Positions 25,841 through 34,404 of a stretch of 64,000 nucleotides of DNA are shown here, piece by piece. A model generated the notes under the pieces. The model ran no database searches. It was given only the letters and a program-made list of their open reading frames with translations, and was not told the origin of the DNA. This stretch comes from Pelagibacterales bacterium SAG-MED11 (lineage in GTDB: Bacteria; Pseudomonadota; Alphaproteobacteria; Pelagibacterales; Pelagibacteraceae). The translations under genes were made by a program, and so were the position numbers. Position 1 is the first letter of the stretch; every line of letters begins with the position of its first letter. The stretch lies in the NCBI GenBank assembly GCA_014654265.1, contig JACWDI010000005.1:1-64000 (forward strand). Reading direction: 5' to 3'.

Positions 25841-27046
25841 ATGAAAGATTTAACAACAAAAAAAATTCTATTTGTAATTTGTGGTGGCGTTTCTGCTTAT
25901 AAAAGCCTTGAAACGATTAGATTGTTTAAAAAAAATAATGCTGAAATAAAAACTATCTTAACTAAAAGTGCAAAAGAGTTCGTAACACCTTTATCAATAG
26001 CATCTTTATCACAAGGTAAGGTTTACGATGATCTATTTAATGTGGAAAATGAAACAGAAATGGACCATATTGCTTTATCAAGATGGGCTGATGTAATAGT
26101 TGTTGCTCCAGCAACTGCGAATACACTTTCAAAACTAAGTCAAGGTTCTTCTGAAGATTTAGCTTCAACTGTAATTTTAGCATCTAACAAACAAGTATTT
26201 TTAGCTCCGGCAATGAATGTAAGAATGTGGGAACATCCGTCAACAAAAGACAATTTTAAAATCCTAAAAAGTTTTGGATATAAATTTATAGGTCCTGTTA
26301 CAGGCGATATGGCATGTGGAGAATATGGGGAAGGGAAAATGTCTAATCCATATGATATATTTAATGAAATTTATAGTTTTTTATTTTCTCAACTTAAAAA
26401 TAAAAAAATTAAAGCTTTGGTTACAGCTGGTCCAACTAATGAATATATTGATCCAGTTAGATTTATAACAAATAAATCAAGTGGAAAACAAGGTTATGAA
26501 ATAGCAAAGTCTTTATCTAGAAGAGGATTTAATACTACTTTGATATCAGGACCTACTAACTTAACAATGGATGAGGATATTAAATTAATTAAAGTCGAGA
26601 CCGCAGAAGAAATGTTTAAAGCTACTCAAATAAATTTACCGACAGATATAGCAGTATTTTCTGCTGCAGTAGCTGATTATAAGATAAATAAAAAGAGTCA
26701 AAACAAAATAAAAAAACAAGAAAAGTTAAATATAAATTTAGAACAGAATATAGATATATTAAATTATGTTTCTAATCATAATTCTATGAGACCTAAGTTA
26801 GTTATAGGTTTTGCAGCAGAGACTAGTAATTTAGATAAAAATGCAATATCAAAATTAAAAAATAAAAATTGTGACTGGATTGTAGCAAATGATGTGTCTA
26901 AGAAAAATATTGGTTTTGAGTCTGATTATAATGAAGTAACTATACATTATAAAAATACCCCAAATAAAAAAGAGAAACTTTCATTAAAAAAAAAATCAGA
27001 AATATCAGAAGAAATTGTGGATAGAATTGTTAATCAAATTAACTAA
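25841..27046 (+). CDS. coaBC: Phosphopantothenoylcysteine synthetase/decarboxylase
   Basis: The 401-residue bifunctional enzyme adds cysteine to phosphopantothenate (CoaB) and decarboxylates the product (CoaC) in coenzyme A synthesis. The CoaC half has GGVSAYKSLETIRLF, the FMN motif APAMNVRMW and the catalytic GDMACGEYGEGKM. The CoaB half begins about residue 190 and has VTAGPTNEYIDPVRF, SSGKQGYEIA and VIGFAAET. Its stop overlaps the dut start by one base. Confidence 0.96.
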   Translation: MKDLTTKKILFVICGGVSAYKSLETIRLFKKNNAEIKTILTKSAKEFVTPLSIASLSQGKVYDDLFNVENETEMDHIALSRWADVIVVAPATANTLSKLSQGSSEDLASTVILASNKQVFLAPAMNVRMWEHPSTKDNFKILKSFGYKFIGPVTGDMACGEYGEGKMSNPYDIFNEIYSFLFSQLKNKKIKALVTAGPTNEYIDPVRFITNKSSGKQGYEIAKSLSRRGFNTTLISGPTNLTMDEDIKLIKVETAEEMFKATQINLPTDIAVFSAAVADYKINKKSQNKIKKQEKLNINLEQNIDILNYVSNHNSMRPKLVIGFAAETSNLDKNAISKLKNKNCDWIVANDVSKKNIGFESDYNEVTIHYKNTPNKKEKLSLKKKSEISEEIVDRIVNQIN

Positions 27047-27483
27047 TGGTTAAAGTATTAATAAAGAAGTTAGATCCTACAGTTCAATTACCAGAATATA
27101 AAACTAGTGGAGCATCTGGTATGGACCTTACGGCGTTCACTGAAAAACCTATAAACGTTAAGCCAAAAACATCTTCATTAGTTCCTACTGGATTATCAGT
27201 TGCATTTCATGAAAATTATGAAATTCAAATTAGACCTAGATCAGGTTTAGCAGCAAAAAGTAATATAACTGTTTTAAACACACCAGGAACTATAGACAGT
27301 GATTATCGAGGAGAAATTAAAGTTATCATCTATAATCATGGGGATACTGATTTTGTTATAAATAATGGTGATCGTATAGCTCAGATGGTATTATCTCCGG
27401 TTATTAGAATGGAATTAGAAGAAGTCAAAGATCTACCTAAAACAATAAGAGGAGAGGGTGGATTTGGTTCAACAGGTAAATGA
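27046..27483 (+). CDS. dut: Deoxyuridine triphosphatase
   Basis: The 145-residue trimeric dUTPase hydrolyses dUTP to dUMP. All five motifs are in order: GASGMDLTA, PRSGLAAK, NTPGTIDSDYRGEI, NGDRIAQMV and RGEGGFGSTGK. It overlaps coaBC by one base and the next gene by 4 bases (ATGA), as in other alphaproteobacteria where coaBC and dut are adjacent. Confidence 0.97.
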   Translation: MVKVLIKKLDPTVQLPEYKTSGASGMDLTAFTEKPINVKPKTSSLVPTGLSVAFHENYEIQIRPRSGLAAKSNITVLNTPGTIDSDYRGEIKVIIYNHGDTDFVINNGDRIAQMVLSPVIRMELEEVKDLPKTIRGEGGFGSTGK

Positions 27484-28226
27484 ATTCAAAATTAGATAAA
27501 AATCAAGTTGAGAGATTTTCAAGACAAATAGTCTTAAAAGACATTGGTGCCTCTGGTCAAAAAAAAATAATCCAATCAAAAGTCTTAATCATTGGTATGG
27601 GTGGTTTAGGATGCCCTGTTGCAGAATTTTTAACCAGAGCTGGTGTTGGGACCTTGGGAATTGTTGATTACGACAATGTTGATTTATCAAATATTCATCG
27701 TCAAAGTCTTTATAACGTAAGTGATATAAAAAAATCCAAAGTTTTGGTTGCTAAAAAAAAATTAAAAAAAATCAATTCGAAGATAAATATTATTTGTCAT
27801 AAAATAAGAATAGATAAAAATAATCTTAAAAAAATTATGAAAGAATATGATTATATTGTAGATGGCTCAGATAATTTTGAAACTAAATTTTTAATAAATG
27901 ATACTTGTAAGAAATTGAAGAAATTTTTAGTAACTGGAGCTATAAGTAAATTTAATGGACATATTTTTACTTTTGATTTTAAAGATATCAAAACTCCTTG
28001 CATAAGAAGTTTTTTTCAAGAAAAAAAAATATCAAATGATATATTGAACTGTGAATATGAAGGAGTTTTGGGGACAGTGGCAGGTATCATTGGTACTATT
28101 CAAGCTAACGAAATTTTAAAAAAAGTCTTGAATATTGGTGAAAATTTAAACGGTTATATCCTAATTTTAGATTTATTAAATTTAAATTTTAGAAAAGTCA
28201 AATTAAACAAATTAAAGAATGTTTAG
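27480..28226 (+). CDS. ThiF/MoeB-family adenylyltransferase lacking zinc cysteines
   Basis: The 248-residue E1-like protein adenylates the C-terminus of a ubiquitin-like sulfur carrier (ThiS or MoaD). The nucleotide loop VLIIGMGGLGCPVAEFLTRAGVG, the Arg-finger region NIHRQSLY and the Asp in DGSDNFETKFL are intact. MoeB and ThiF normally bind zinc with two CxxC pairs. Here the first reads PCIRSFFQ, with one Cys replaced by Ser, and the C-terminal pair is absent. NCEYEGVLG aligns with the MoeB CAEAGVLG block. MoeB, ThiF or a HesA-like role cannot be separated by sequence alone. Confidence 0.86.
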   Translation: MNSKLDKNQVERFSRQIVLKDIGASGQKKIIQSKVLIIGMGGLGCPVAEFLTRAGVGTLGIVDYDNVDLSNIHRQSLYNVSDIKKSKVLVAKKKLKKINSKINIICHKIRIDKNNLKKIMKEYDYIVDGSDNFETKFLINDTCKKLKKFLVTGAISKFNGHIFTFDFKDIKTPCIRSFFQEKKISNDILNCEYEGVLGTVAGIIGTIQANEILKKVLNIGENLNGYILILDLLNLNFRKVKLNKLKNV

Positions 28227-28677
28227 AAAAATATTTTTTATTAAAATTCTGGTAACTTTTTTTTTATTGTCCTCTTTTTCATTTGTTAATTCTGAGGAGA
28301 TTTTTTTATCACTCAAAAAAAATAAAGTTAATGTTAGATATGGTCCTAGCCTTGAGTCACCAATTAAATTCATTTATAAAAAAATAAATTTACCAATTAA
28401 ACAAATAGATAAAAAAGAAAATTGGAGAAGAATTATCGACTCCAAAAATAATAGTGGTTGGATACATTGGTCACAATTAAAACCAATAAATTCTGTTATT
28501 ATACTAAAGGATAAAATTTTATTTAAAAAACCATCTAATTTCTCTCGACCTTTAGCAAATATAAAACAGGGTAGAGTTTTGGTTGTTAAAAAATGTGATG
28601 ATAACTGGTGTAAAGTTCAGACAGAAAATTTAAAAGGCTGGGTTGATAATAAAAACCTTTGGGGTAAAGCTAATTAG
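28219..28677 (+). CDS. Exported SH3-domain protein
   Basis: The 152-residue protein has a signal peptide (MFRKIFFIKILVTFFLLSSFSFVNS) followed by two bacterial SH3 repeats: NVRYGPSLESPIKFIYKKINLPIKQIDKKENWRRI and the second around FKKPSNFSRPLANIKQGRVLVVKKCDDNWCKVQ, each with the GW turn (SGWIHW, KGWVDN). Such proteins are periplasmic, probably binding peptidoglycan or peptides. It overlaps the ThiF-like gene by 8 bases and ends the operon that starts at ubiE. Confidence 0.87.
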   Translation: MFRKIFFIKILVTFFLLSSFSFVNSEEIFLSLKKNKVNVRYGPSLESPIKFIYKKINLPIKQIDKKENWRRIIDSKNNSGWIHWSQLKPINSVIILKDKILFKKPSNFSRPLANIKQGRVLVVKKCDDNWCKVQTENLKGWVDNKNLWGKAN

Positions 28678-28698
28678 TTTTTTTAAAATATTTATTTA

Positions 28699-28878
28699 TT
28701 ATTTTTGTTGTGAACAAACATCTTTGATTACAGGAGTATTTGCACAATCACCACATTTAGTTTTTTGTACAATACAACCATCATCAAGAACCTCAACGTC
28801 AACAACTTTATTACATTTAGAACAAGTTGACGAAATTGTAAGACCACACTTTTTACAATTAAAATTTTCTATTTGCAT
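28699..28878 (-). CDS. Small Cys-rich zinc-ribbon-like protein, 59 residues
   Basis: The minus-strand ATG at 28878 opens a 59-residue frame (MQIENFNCKKCGLT...VCSQQK) with eight cysteines at 8, 11, 19, 22, 35, 42, 45 and 55. Three are CxxC pairs (8/11, 19/22, 42/45), strongly suggesting one or two metal sites, probably zinc. I do not recognise a family. A promoter ends 6 bases before the ATG, implying a leaderless mRNA, and a Fur-box-like site lies further upstream. A rubredoxin, metallothionein or regulatory ribbon role is possible but unproved. Confidence 0.72.
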   Translation of the reverse strand: MQIENFNCKKCGLTISSTCSKCNKVVDVEVLDDGCIVQKTKCGDCANTPVIKDVCSQQK

Positions 28879-28884
28879 TTTTAT

Positions 28885-28913
28885 AGATTAAATATGATAA
28901 AAAGTTCATTCAA
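28885..28913 (-). promoter_or_regulatory. Leaderless-type promoter for the Cys-rich gene
   Basis: On the minus strand TTGAAT (28908-28913) is followed after 17 bases by TAATCT (28885-28890). The expected start, about 7 bases on, is the A of the ATG at 28878. No Shine-Dalgarno sequence is present. Confidence 0.5.
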
Positions 28914-28924
28914 GAAAAATATAT

Positions 28925-28975
28925 GAGAATAATTATCATTAGCGTATTTTTTTTGAGAATAATTATTAATCTCAA
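28925..28975 (-). promoter_or_regulatory. Fur-box-like site and repeat upstream of the Cys-rich gene
   Basis: Read on the minus strand, 28925-28943 is GCTAATGATAATTATTCTC, matching 16 of 19 bases of the classical E. coli Fur box (GATAATGATAATCATTATC). A second copy of the same half, GAGAATAATTAT on the plus strand, begins at 28955, 30 bases away, inside a symmetrical element with TTGAGA/TCTCAA arms (28953-28975). Both lie upstream of the -35 of the Cys-rich gene. The likely binder is the Fur-family protein at 48378-48812, but alphaproteobacterial Fur/Mur sites can differ. Confidence 0.55.
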
Positions 28976-29008
28976 GTTTTATCTAACAAAAAAAAATATA
29001 AAGTTTAA

Positions 29009-29245
29009 TTACTTTGATTTACTTGCCCACCACTTGTCTAAGATAAAGTACCAGACAGAATTAGCAATTGGTTCAACAATTGCATCCGTCAATGCTATAG
29101 AAAAAGGCACATCTGCAACCAACATCAAAACAGTAATTGCGATAGCAAAATGTCCAAGTGTATAAATAAATGTTCTTAGGATTGAACCTTTGTTATTGCT
29201 GTAGATATTTCCAGCTGCTTTAAATATGCCGCTAGTTACTTCCAT
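29009..29245 (-). CDS. DUF2061 membrane protein
   Basis: The 78-residue protein has the DUF2061 pattern: an N-terminal polar part, RTFIYTLGHFAIAITVLMLVADVPFSIALTDAIVEPIANSVWYFILDKWW, with two short hydrophobic helices. Its function is unknown. Its ATG directly abuts the stop of the oxygenase gene, so the two are co-translated. The name is based on the RSxxKTxxYR-like and EPxxxxxxYxxxDxxW spacing. Confidence 0.78.
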   Translation of the reverse strand: MEVTSGIFKAAGNIYSNNKGSILRTFIYTLGHFAIAITVLMLVADVPFSIALTDAIVEPIANSVWYFILDKWWASKSK

Positions 29246-29842
29246 TTATTTTTTGAAAGGACTTTCTAGAACACATGCTACTAAGTGTATTCTTGCCTGT
29301 TCACCACCATTAAAAAAATTATGATATTTAGTATTATTTGTTATCCAAACTTTACCGTCAGCTGGAAGGTGTTTTGCAACATTCTCTATCACCATCGAAC
29401 AACCTTTATTAGTTATAATTGGTACATGAAGCCTACACTCAGGGTCTTTATGCCAACTTAAAGTTGATCTTGGTTCTTTTAACAAAAGTCTAACTCTTCC
29501 TAATTTATATTTTTTACTTAATATTTCGAATACTTCCTTAAAATAAGTTTTTTCAAACTCTGGAACTAATTGTGTATATTTAGACTCATCTATATCTACA
29601 TCTCTTGAAACTTCTTTTCCAGTATCATCAGCAATTGTCCAGTATTTGCCCCTTATGTTATTACCTTTAATAGAGTTTTCATCATTTGGAATTTGATTTA
29701 TTGGTATGGCACCAAAATGTGTAACTCCTGGTGAGTTGAACTTTTTATTTTTTAGTATTTTATCTAAATCTGATCTTAGTCTTGAAATATCAAAATTTAG
29801 ATTAGGTACTTCGTAAAAGTCTTCAAAAGTAGCTTTTTCCAT
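29246..29842 (-). CDS. Aspartyl/asparaginyl beta-hydroxylase-like 2OG oxygenase
   Basis: The 198-residue protein has the Fe(II)/2-oxoglutarate oxygenase core of the Asp/Asn beta-hydroxylase family. The metal-binding HxD is in TLSWHKDPECRLHVPI and the distal His in NNTKYHNFFNGG, with the Arg of ARIHLV positioned to bind 2-oxoglutarate. The short form, without the membrane and TPR parts of eukaryotic homologues, is common in marine alphaproteobacteria. The substrate is unknown. It follows katG by 20 bases and is coupled to DUF2061. Confidence 0.84.
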   Translation of the reverse strand: MEKATFEDFYEVPNLNFDISRLRSDLDKILKNKKFNSPGVTHFGAIPINQIPNDENSIKGNNIRGKYWTIADDTGKEVSRDVDIDESKYTQLVPEFEKTYFKEVFEILSKKYKLGRVRLLLKEPRSTLSWHKDPECRLHVPIITNKGCSMVIENVAKHLPADGKVWITNNTKYHNFFNGGEQARIHLVACVLESPFKK

Positions 29843-29862
29843 ATTTTCTTTAGTAATCTATT

Positions 29863-32100
29863 TTAATTAAGTTTTAAATCAAATCTATCAGCATTCATTA
29901 CTTTTACCCATGCCGCAATAAAATCATTTACAAACTTATCTTGTGAATCCTCACATGCATAAACTTCAGCTAAAGCTCTTAGTTGTGAATTTGATCCAAA
30001 GATAAGATCAACTCTTGTACCTTTCCATTTAGTTTTTTTTGTCTTTCTGTCTATTCCAACAAATGTTTGCTCAGATTTATCAGTTTCTTTCCATGTGGTA
30101 TTCATGTCTAATAAATTTGTGAAATAATCATTCGTTAATACACCAGGTTTTTTTGTGAAAACTCCATGTAGTGAGTCATCAAAATTGGTATTTAAAACTC
30201 GCATTCCACCCATTAATACTGTCATTTCTGGAGCAGTAAGACCCATTAATTGTGCTTTATCAACTAACTTTTCTTCAGCTGATACAATTGATTTACCACC
30301 ATTTAGATAATTTCTAAAACCATCTGCTTGAGGTTCTAATAATCCAAATGAATTCACATCTGTTTGTTCTTGTCTAGCATCTCCTCTACCAGGAGAAAAT
30401 GGAACTTTTACTTTATGTCCAGCTTTTTTAGCAGCCATTTCAACTCCGACTCCTCCAGCTAAGACAATTAAATCGGCCATTGAAACTGTTTTCTTTTTAT
30501 TATCAAATTGTTTTTTAATTTTCTTTAACGCTGAGATAACTTTTGAGAGATTAGAAGGATTATTAACTTTCCAATTTTTTTGTGGCTCTAACATTATTCT
30601 TGCTCCATTAGCGCCCCCTCTTTTGTCAGAACCTCTAAAAGTTGAAGCTGAAGCCCAAGCAGTGGAAACTAAATCAGAAACTGATAGTTTAGATTTTGAT
30701 ATTTTTGATTTTAAATCATTAATATCTTTTGATTTTAATTTATATTTTGGTTTATCAATTGGATCTTGCCAAATTAATTGTTCTTTGGGAACATCGCTAC
30801 CAAGATAACAAACTCTCGGCCCCATATCCCTGTGAGTTAATTTAAACCACGCCCTAGCAAATGCATCATGAAATTCTTTTGGATTTTTATGAAAATGTTT
30901 TGTAATAGGCCCATAACTTGGATCAACTTTCATAGAAATATCTGTTGTTTGCATCATTGGAGGGTGAAGAACATTTTTATCGTGTGCATCAGGAACCATT
31001 TTTATCTTTTGTCCATTTTTCTTTGGTGTCCACTGATGAGCACCAGCAGGACTTTTTGTAAGCTCCCATTCATGATCATAAAGACAGTCTAAATAACCCA
31101 TATCCCATTGAATTGGATTTTGTGTCCAAGCACCTTCTATACCGCTACTGATTGTATCAACACCTTTTCCAGATTTATATCCACTATTCCATCCAGTTGA
31201 CTGATCTTGAATTCTTGAAGCTTCAGGATCAGGGCCCTTGTGTGATTCAGGTGCTGCTCCGTGTGATTTACCAAATGTATGGCCACCAGCCACTAGAGCT
31301 GCTGTTTCATAATCATTCATTGCCATTCTACCAAATGTTTCTCTAATATCATGTGCTGCAAGTTTTGGATCTGGATTAGCATCAGGACCTTGTGGATTAA
31401 CATATATCAAACCCATATGTGAAGCACCAAGTGGTTGTTCTAAATCTCTTTTATCAGTATACCTTTCCACACCTAGCATTTCTTTTTCTGATCCCCAGTA
31501 AATATCATCTTCTGGTTCCCAAATATCAGTTCTTCCAGCACCAAAACCAAATGTTTTAAATCCCATTGAGTCTAATGCAACATTACCTACTAGGATAAAT
31601 AAATCTGCCCAAGAAATCTTATTTCCATATTTTTTTTTAATTGGCCAAAGAAGTAATCTCGCCTTATCTAAATTAACATTATCTGGCCAAGAATTAAGTG
31701 GTGCAAATCTTTGGTTTCCTGTTCCAGCTCCACCTCTGCCATCACCAGTTCTATATGTGCCAGCTGCATGCCATGCTAATCTAATAAACAAAGGTCCATA
31801 ATGACCATAATCAGCTGGCCACCACTCTTGGGAATCCGTCATTAATTTTTTCAAATCTTTTTTAAGAGCTTTATAATTTAGTTTTTTAAATTCTTTGGAA
31901 TAATTAAATTTCTTATTCATCGGATTTGATAAATTAGAATGTTGACTAAGTATTTTAAGATTTAAACTATTTGGCCAAAAATCTCTTACAGATTGACCTC
32001 TTCCTGCAGAAAATTTTGCAGGTGTTCCAGTTCCTGTAAAAGGACATTTGCTTAATTGATCGGCTTTAAAAGATTTATTTTTAAAATTTTCAGTGCTCAT
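29863..32100 (-). CDS. katG: Catalase-peroxidase
   Basis: The 745-residue heme enzyme removes hydrogen peroxide. The duplicated peroxidase fold is full length; the distal site [18 protein letters not shown] holds the Arg, Trp and His, and the proximal His is in [14 protein letters not shown]. The Trp-Tyr-Met crosslink residues are provided by the same regions ([14 protein letters not shown]). A strong GGGGA ribosome site and an ICE-like operator inside its promoter imply iron/heme-responsive control by the neighbouring Irr. Confidence 0.97.
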   Translation of the reverse strand: MSTENFKNKSFKADQLSKCPFTGTGTPAKFSAGRGQSVRDFWPNSLNLKILSQHSNLSNPMNKKFNYSKEFKKLNYKALKKDLKKLMTDSQEWWPADYGHYGPLFIRLAWHAAGTYRTGDGRGGAGTGNQRFAPLNSWPDNVNLDKARLLLWPIKKKYGNKISWADLFILVGNVALDSMGFKTFGFGAGRTDIWEPEDDIYWGSEKEMLGVERYTDKRDLEQPLGASHMGLIYVNPQGPDANPDPKLAAHDIRETFGRMAMNDYETAALVAGGHTFGKSHGAAPESHKGPDPEASRIQDQSTGWNSGYKSGKGVDTISSGIEGAWTQNPIQWDMGYLDCLYDHEWELTKSPAGAHQWTPKKNGQKIKMVPDAHDKNVLHPPMMQTTDISMKVDPSYGPITKHFHKNPKEFHDAFARAWFKLTHRDMGPRVCYLGSDVPKEQLIWQDPIDKPKYKLKSKDINDLKSKISKSKLSVSDLVSTAWASASTFRGSDKRGGANGARIMLEPQKNWKVNNPSNLSKVISALKKIKKQFDNKKKTVSMADLIVLAGGVGVEMAAKKAGHKVKVPFSPGRGDARQEQTDVNSFGLLEPQADGFRNYLNGGKSIVSAEEKLVDKAQLMGLTAPEMTVLMGGMRVLNTNFDDSLHGVFTKKPGVLTNDYFTNLLDMNTTWKETDKSEQTFVGIDRKTKKTKWKGTRVDLIFGSNSQLRALAEVYACEDSQDKFVNDFIAAWVKVMNADRFDLKLN

Positions 32101-32135
32101 TTAGTTCCCCGTAAGTAAATTTTTAAGATATTGGT

Positions 32136-32164
32136 AGTTTATAATGATTCTAAAAAAGTGTCAA
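32136..32164 (-). promoter_or_regulatory. katG promoter containing an Irr (ICE-like) operator
   Basis: On the minus strand the -35 TTGACA (32159-32164) is perfect, with a 17-base spacer and -10 TAAACT (32136-32141). Within spacer and -10, at 32138-32154, is TTTAGAATCATTATAAA, which differs from the Irr iron-control element TTTAGAA-N3-TTCTAAA at one position. Binding there would block RNA polymerase. A near-identical copy lies at 32615-32631 beside irr. Confidence 0.7.
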
Positions 32165-32197
32165 TTGGTTTAAAATGACGCTAAATTGATTAATAGA

Positions 32198-32596
32198 TCA
32201 GTCTTCTAGCTTTACTAGAACTTCAACTGACTTTATTTTTTTTCCATTAATTTTTTTTAAAATATTTATTGGTCCTACATCTGAGTTCTCTAAATCAATC
32301 AACTTTTCCTCTTTTAAATCATAAAAATGATGATGATCCGTAACGTTTGTATCAAAATATGTTTCACTAGAATTAATAGGAATTTGTTTGAGATATCCTT
32401 TTTTTTCAAAAGCGTGGACTGTATTATAAACAGTGGCTAATGATATTTTGTTATTTGCTTGTTTCTTAATTTTTTGCTCTAATTCATTTATTGTAAAATG
32501 AAATGTTTTGTCAGTGTTAAATAAAACCTCACAAATTTGAAGCCTTTGCTTGGTTGGTCTTAATCCAGAATTTCTGAGTTTTTCAATATATTTCAC
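32198..32596 (-). CDS. irr: Irr-type Fur-family iron response regulator
   Basis: The 132-residue protein has the Fur-fold winged helix (GLRPTKQRLQICEVLF...ISLATVYNTVHAFEKKGYL) and the HHHFYDL histidine cluster in place of the Fur HHDH motif, which marks Irr. No N-terminal heme regulatory motif is present. Irr senses heme and represses or activates iron and peroxide genes in alphaproteobacteria. The start is GTG (32594-32596). Flanking katG on one side and fabA on the other matches the conserved irr-fabA order. Confidence 0.88.
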   Translation of the reverse strand: MKYIEKLRNSGLRPTKQRLQICEVLFNTDKTFHFTINELEQKIKKQANNKISLATVYNTVHAFEKKGYLKQIPINSSETYFDTNVTDHHHFYDLKEEKLIDLENSDVGPINILKKINGKKIKSVEVLVKLED

Positions 32597-32614
32597 TATT
32601 TAACCATATTGTTA

Positions 32615-32631
32615 GTTATAATTATTCTAAA
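32615..32631. promoter_or_regulatory. ICE-like operator between irr and fabA
   Basis: On the minus strand the site reads TTTAGAATAATTATAAC, differing from the katG site by two bases and fitting TTTAGAA-N3-TTCTAAA apart from the right-hand end. It lies 18 bases before the irr start, downstream of a TATAAT-like -10, so it could mediate irr autorepression. fabA starts at 32691 on the other side and could be co-regulated. Confidence 0.6.
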
Positions 32632-32690
32632 CTAGTATTATAATTATATTATATAATCACAAAATCAAGTAAATAAGGATACTCAATTTT

Positions 32691-33191
32691 ATGAAAAAAA
32701 ACTCTTACTCATATGATGAGCTAATTAATTGTGGTGAAGGAAAACTATTTGGTCCAGGTAATGCTAAATTACCGCTTCCACCCATGCTTATGTTTGATAG
32801 AATTACAGAAATTACTGATGATAAAGGTGCTTTTAATAAAGGCTCTTTGAAAGCCGAATTAGATATAAAAAAAAACCATTGGTTTTTTGATTGTCATTTT
32901 AAGGAGGACCCTGTCATGCCTGGTTGTCTTGGTCTTGATGCCATGTGGCAATTGGTAGGTTTTTATTTAGGCTGGATTGGAAATCCAGGAAAAGGAAGGG
33001 CATTAGGAGTTGGGACTGTAAAATTTACTGGGGAAGTTTTACAAAGTGTAAAAAATGTCAGATATGAGATACATATGAAAAAAATTATGTCTCCGGGAGG
33101 TACAACAGTGGGTCTTGCAAATGGGGTGGTATTAGCAGATAATAAAAAGATATATTCAGCAGATAGTTTAAAAGTGGGTTTATTTAAATAA
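32691..33191 (+). CDS. fabA: 3-hydroxydecanoyl-ACP dehydratase/isomerase
   Basis: The 166-residue hotdog-fold enzyme introduces the cis double bond of unsaturated fatty acids. The catalytic His is in [24 protein letters not shown] together with the Asp, as in E. coli FabA, and [20 protein letters not shown] follows. An AAGGA ribosome site is upstream. Its last base is the first base of fabB. Confidence 0.96.
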   Translation: MKKNSYSYDELINCGEGKLFGPGNAKLPLPPMLMFDRITEITDDKGAFNKGSLKAELDIKKNHWFFDCHFKEDPVMPGCLGLDAMWQLVGFYLGWIGNPGKGRALGVGTVKFTGEVLQSVKNVRYEIHMKKIMSPGGTTVGLANGVVLADNKKIYSADSLKVGLFK

Positions 33192-34402
33192 TGAGAAGAG
33201 TTGTAATTACAGGGTTGGGAGTAGTGTCTTGTTTGGGTAATAATCAAGAAGAAGTTCATCAATCTCTATTTAATTCTAAATCTGGAATATCATTTAGTGA
33301 GGAATATAAAGAACATAATCTAAAAAGCCATGTTCACGGTAAACCAAAAATAAAACTTGAAGACCATATAGATAGAAAAACTATTAGATTTATGGGATCT
33401 GGTTCAGCTTATAATTATATTGCAATGAAAGAGGCCATTGAAGACTCTGGCTTAGAAGAAAATGAAGTAAGTAATTTTAAAACTGGAATTGTTATGGGGT
33501 CAGGAGGACCTTCAATTGAAAATGTAATCTTAGCAGCTGATAAAACCAGAGCCAAAACTCCAAAATTAATGGGGCCTTTTATTGTCCCTAGGACTATGGC
33601 TAGTACTGCTTCTGCAACTCTTGCTGTTCCATTTAAAATTAAAGGAACTAACTATACTATGAGTTCTGCTTGTGCAACAAGTGGACACTGTATTGGTAAT
33701 TCAATGGAATTAATTCAAATGGGAAAACAAAATATTGTTTTTGCAGGAGGTAGTGAAGAAATACATTGGGCGATGACTGCAATGTTTGATGCAATGACTG
33801 CATTATCCTCAAAATATAATGATACACCTGAGACAGCATCAAGAGCTTATGATAAAACTAGAGATGGATTTGTAATAGCTGGTGGTGGTGGAGTACTGGT
33901 GCTTGAAGAGTATGAACATGCTAAAGCTAGAGGGGCTAAAATATACGCAGAGTTAACCGGTTATGGAGCAACTTCAGATGGATACGATATGGTTGCACCA
34001 TCAGGAGAAGGAGCTGTAAGATGTATGCAAATGGCAACGGCTACTACTAAAAATAAAATTGATTATATTAATACTCATGGAACATCTACGCCTGTTGGAG
34101 ATATTACTGAATTAAATGCTGTTAAAAATACTTTTGGTGATAATATTCCTAAAATTAGTTCAACTAAATCTCTATCGGGTCATCCTTTAGGGGCCGCATC
34201 AGTCCACGAAGCCATATACTGCTTAATTATGATGAAAAATAATTTTATAGCTGCATCAGCAAACATAAATGAAATGGATGAAGAGGCTAAAAAATTTCCA
34301 ATTGTTGCAAAAACAGAAACAGGAGTCACTTTAAATACTGTTATGTCTAATAGTTTTGGTTTTGGTGGAACAAATGCTGCTTTAGTTTTTGAGAAAGTAT
34401 AA
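33191..34402 (+). CDS. fabB: 3-oxoacyl-ACP synthase I
   Basis: The 403-residue condensing enzyme elongates unsaturated acyl-ACP. Catalytic residues are visible: the Cys in [12 protein letters not shown], the His in [11 protein letters not shown] and the second His in [31 protein letters not shown] is the normal N-terminus. With fabA it completes the anaerobic unsaturated fatty acid route. Confidence 0.96.
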   Translation: MRRVVITGLGVVSCLGNNQEEVHQSLFNSKSGISFSEEYKEHNLKSHVHGKPKIKLEDHIDRKTIRFMGSGSAYNYIAMKEAIEDSGLEENEVSNFKTGIVMGSGGPSIENVILAADKTRAKTPKLMGPFIVPRTMASTASATLAVPFKIKGTNYTMSSACATSGHCIGNSMELIQMGKQNIVFAGGSEEIHWAMTAMFDAMTALSSKYNDTPETASRAYDKTRDGFVIAGGGGVLVLEEYEHAKARGAKIYAELTGYGATSDGYDMVAPSGEGAVRCMQMATATTKNKIDYINTHGTSTPVGDITELNAVKNTFGDNIPKISSTKSLSGHPLGAASVHEAIYCLIMMKNNFIAASANINEMDEEAKKFPIVAKTETGVTLNTVMSNSFGFGGTNAALVFEKV

Positions 34403-34404
34403 TT

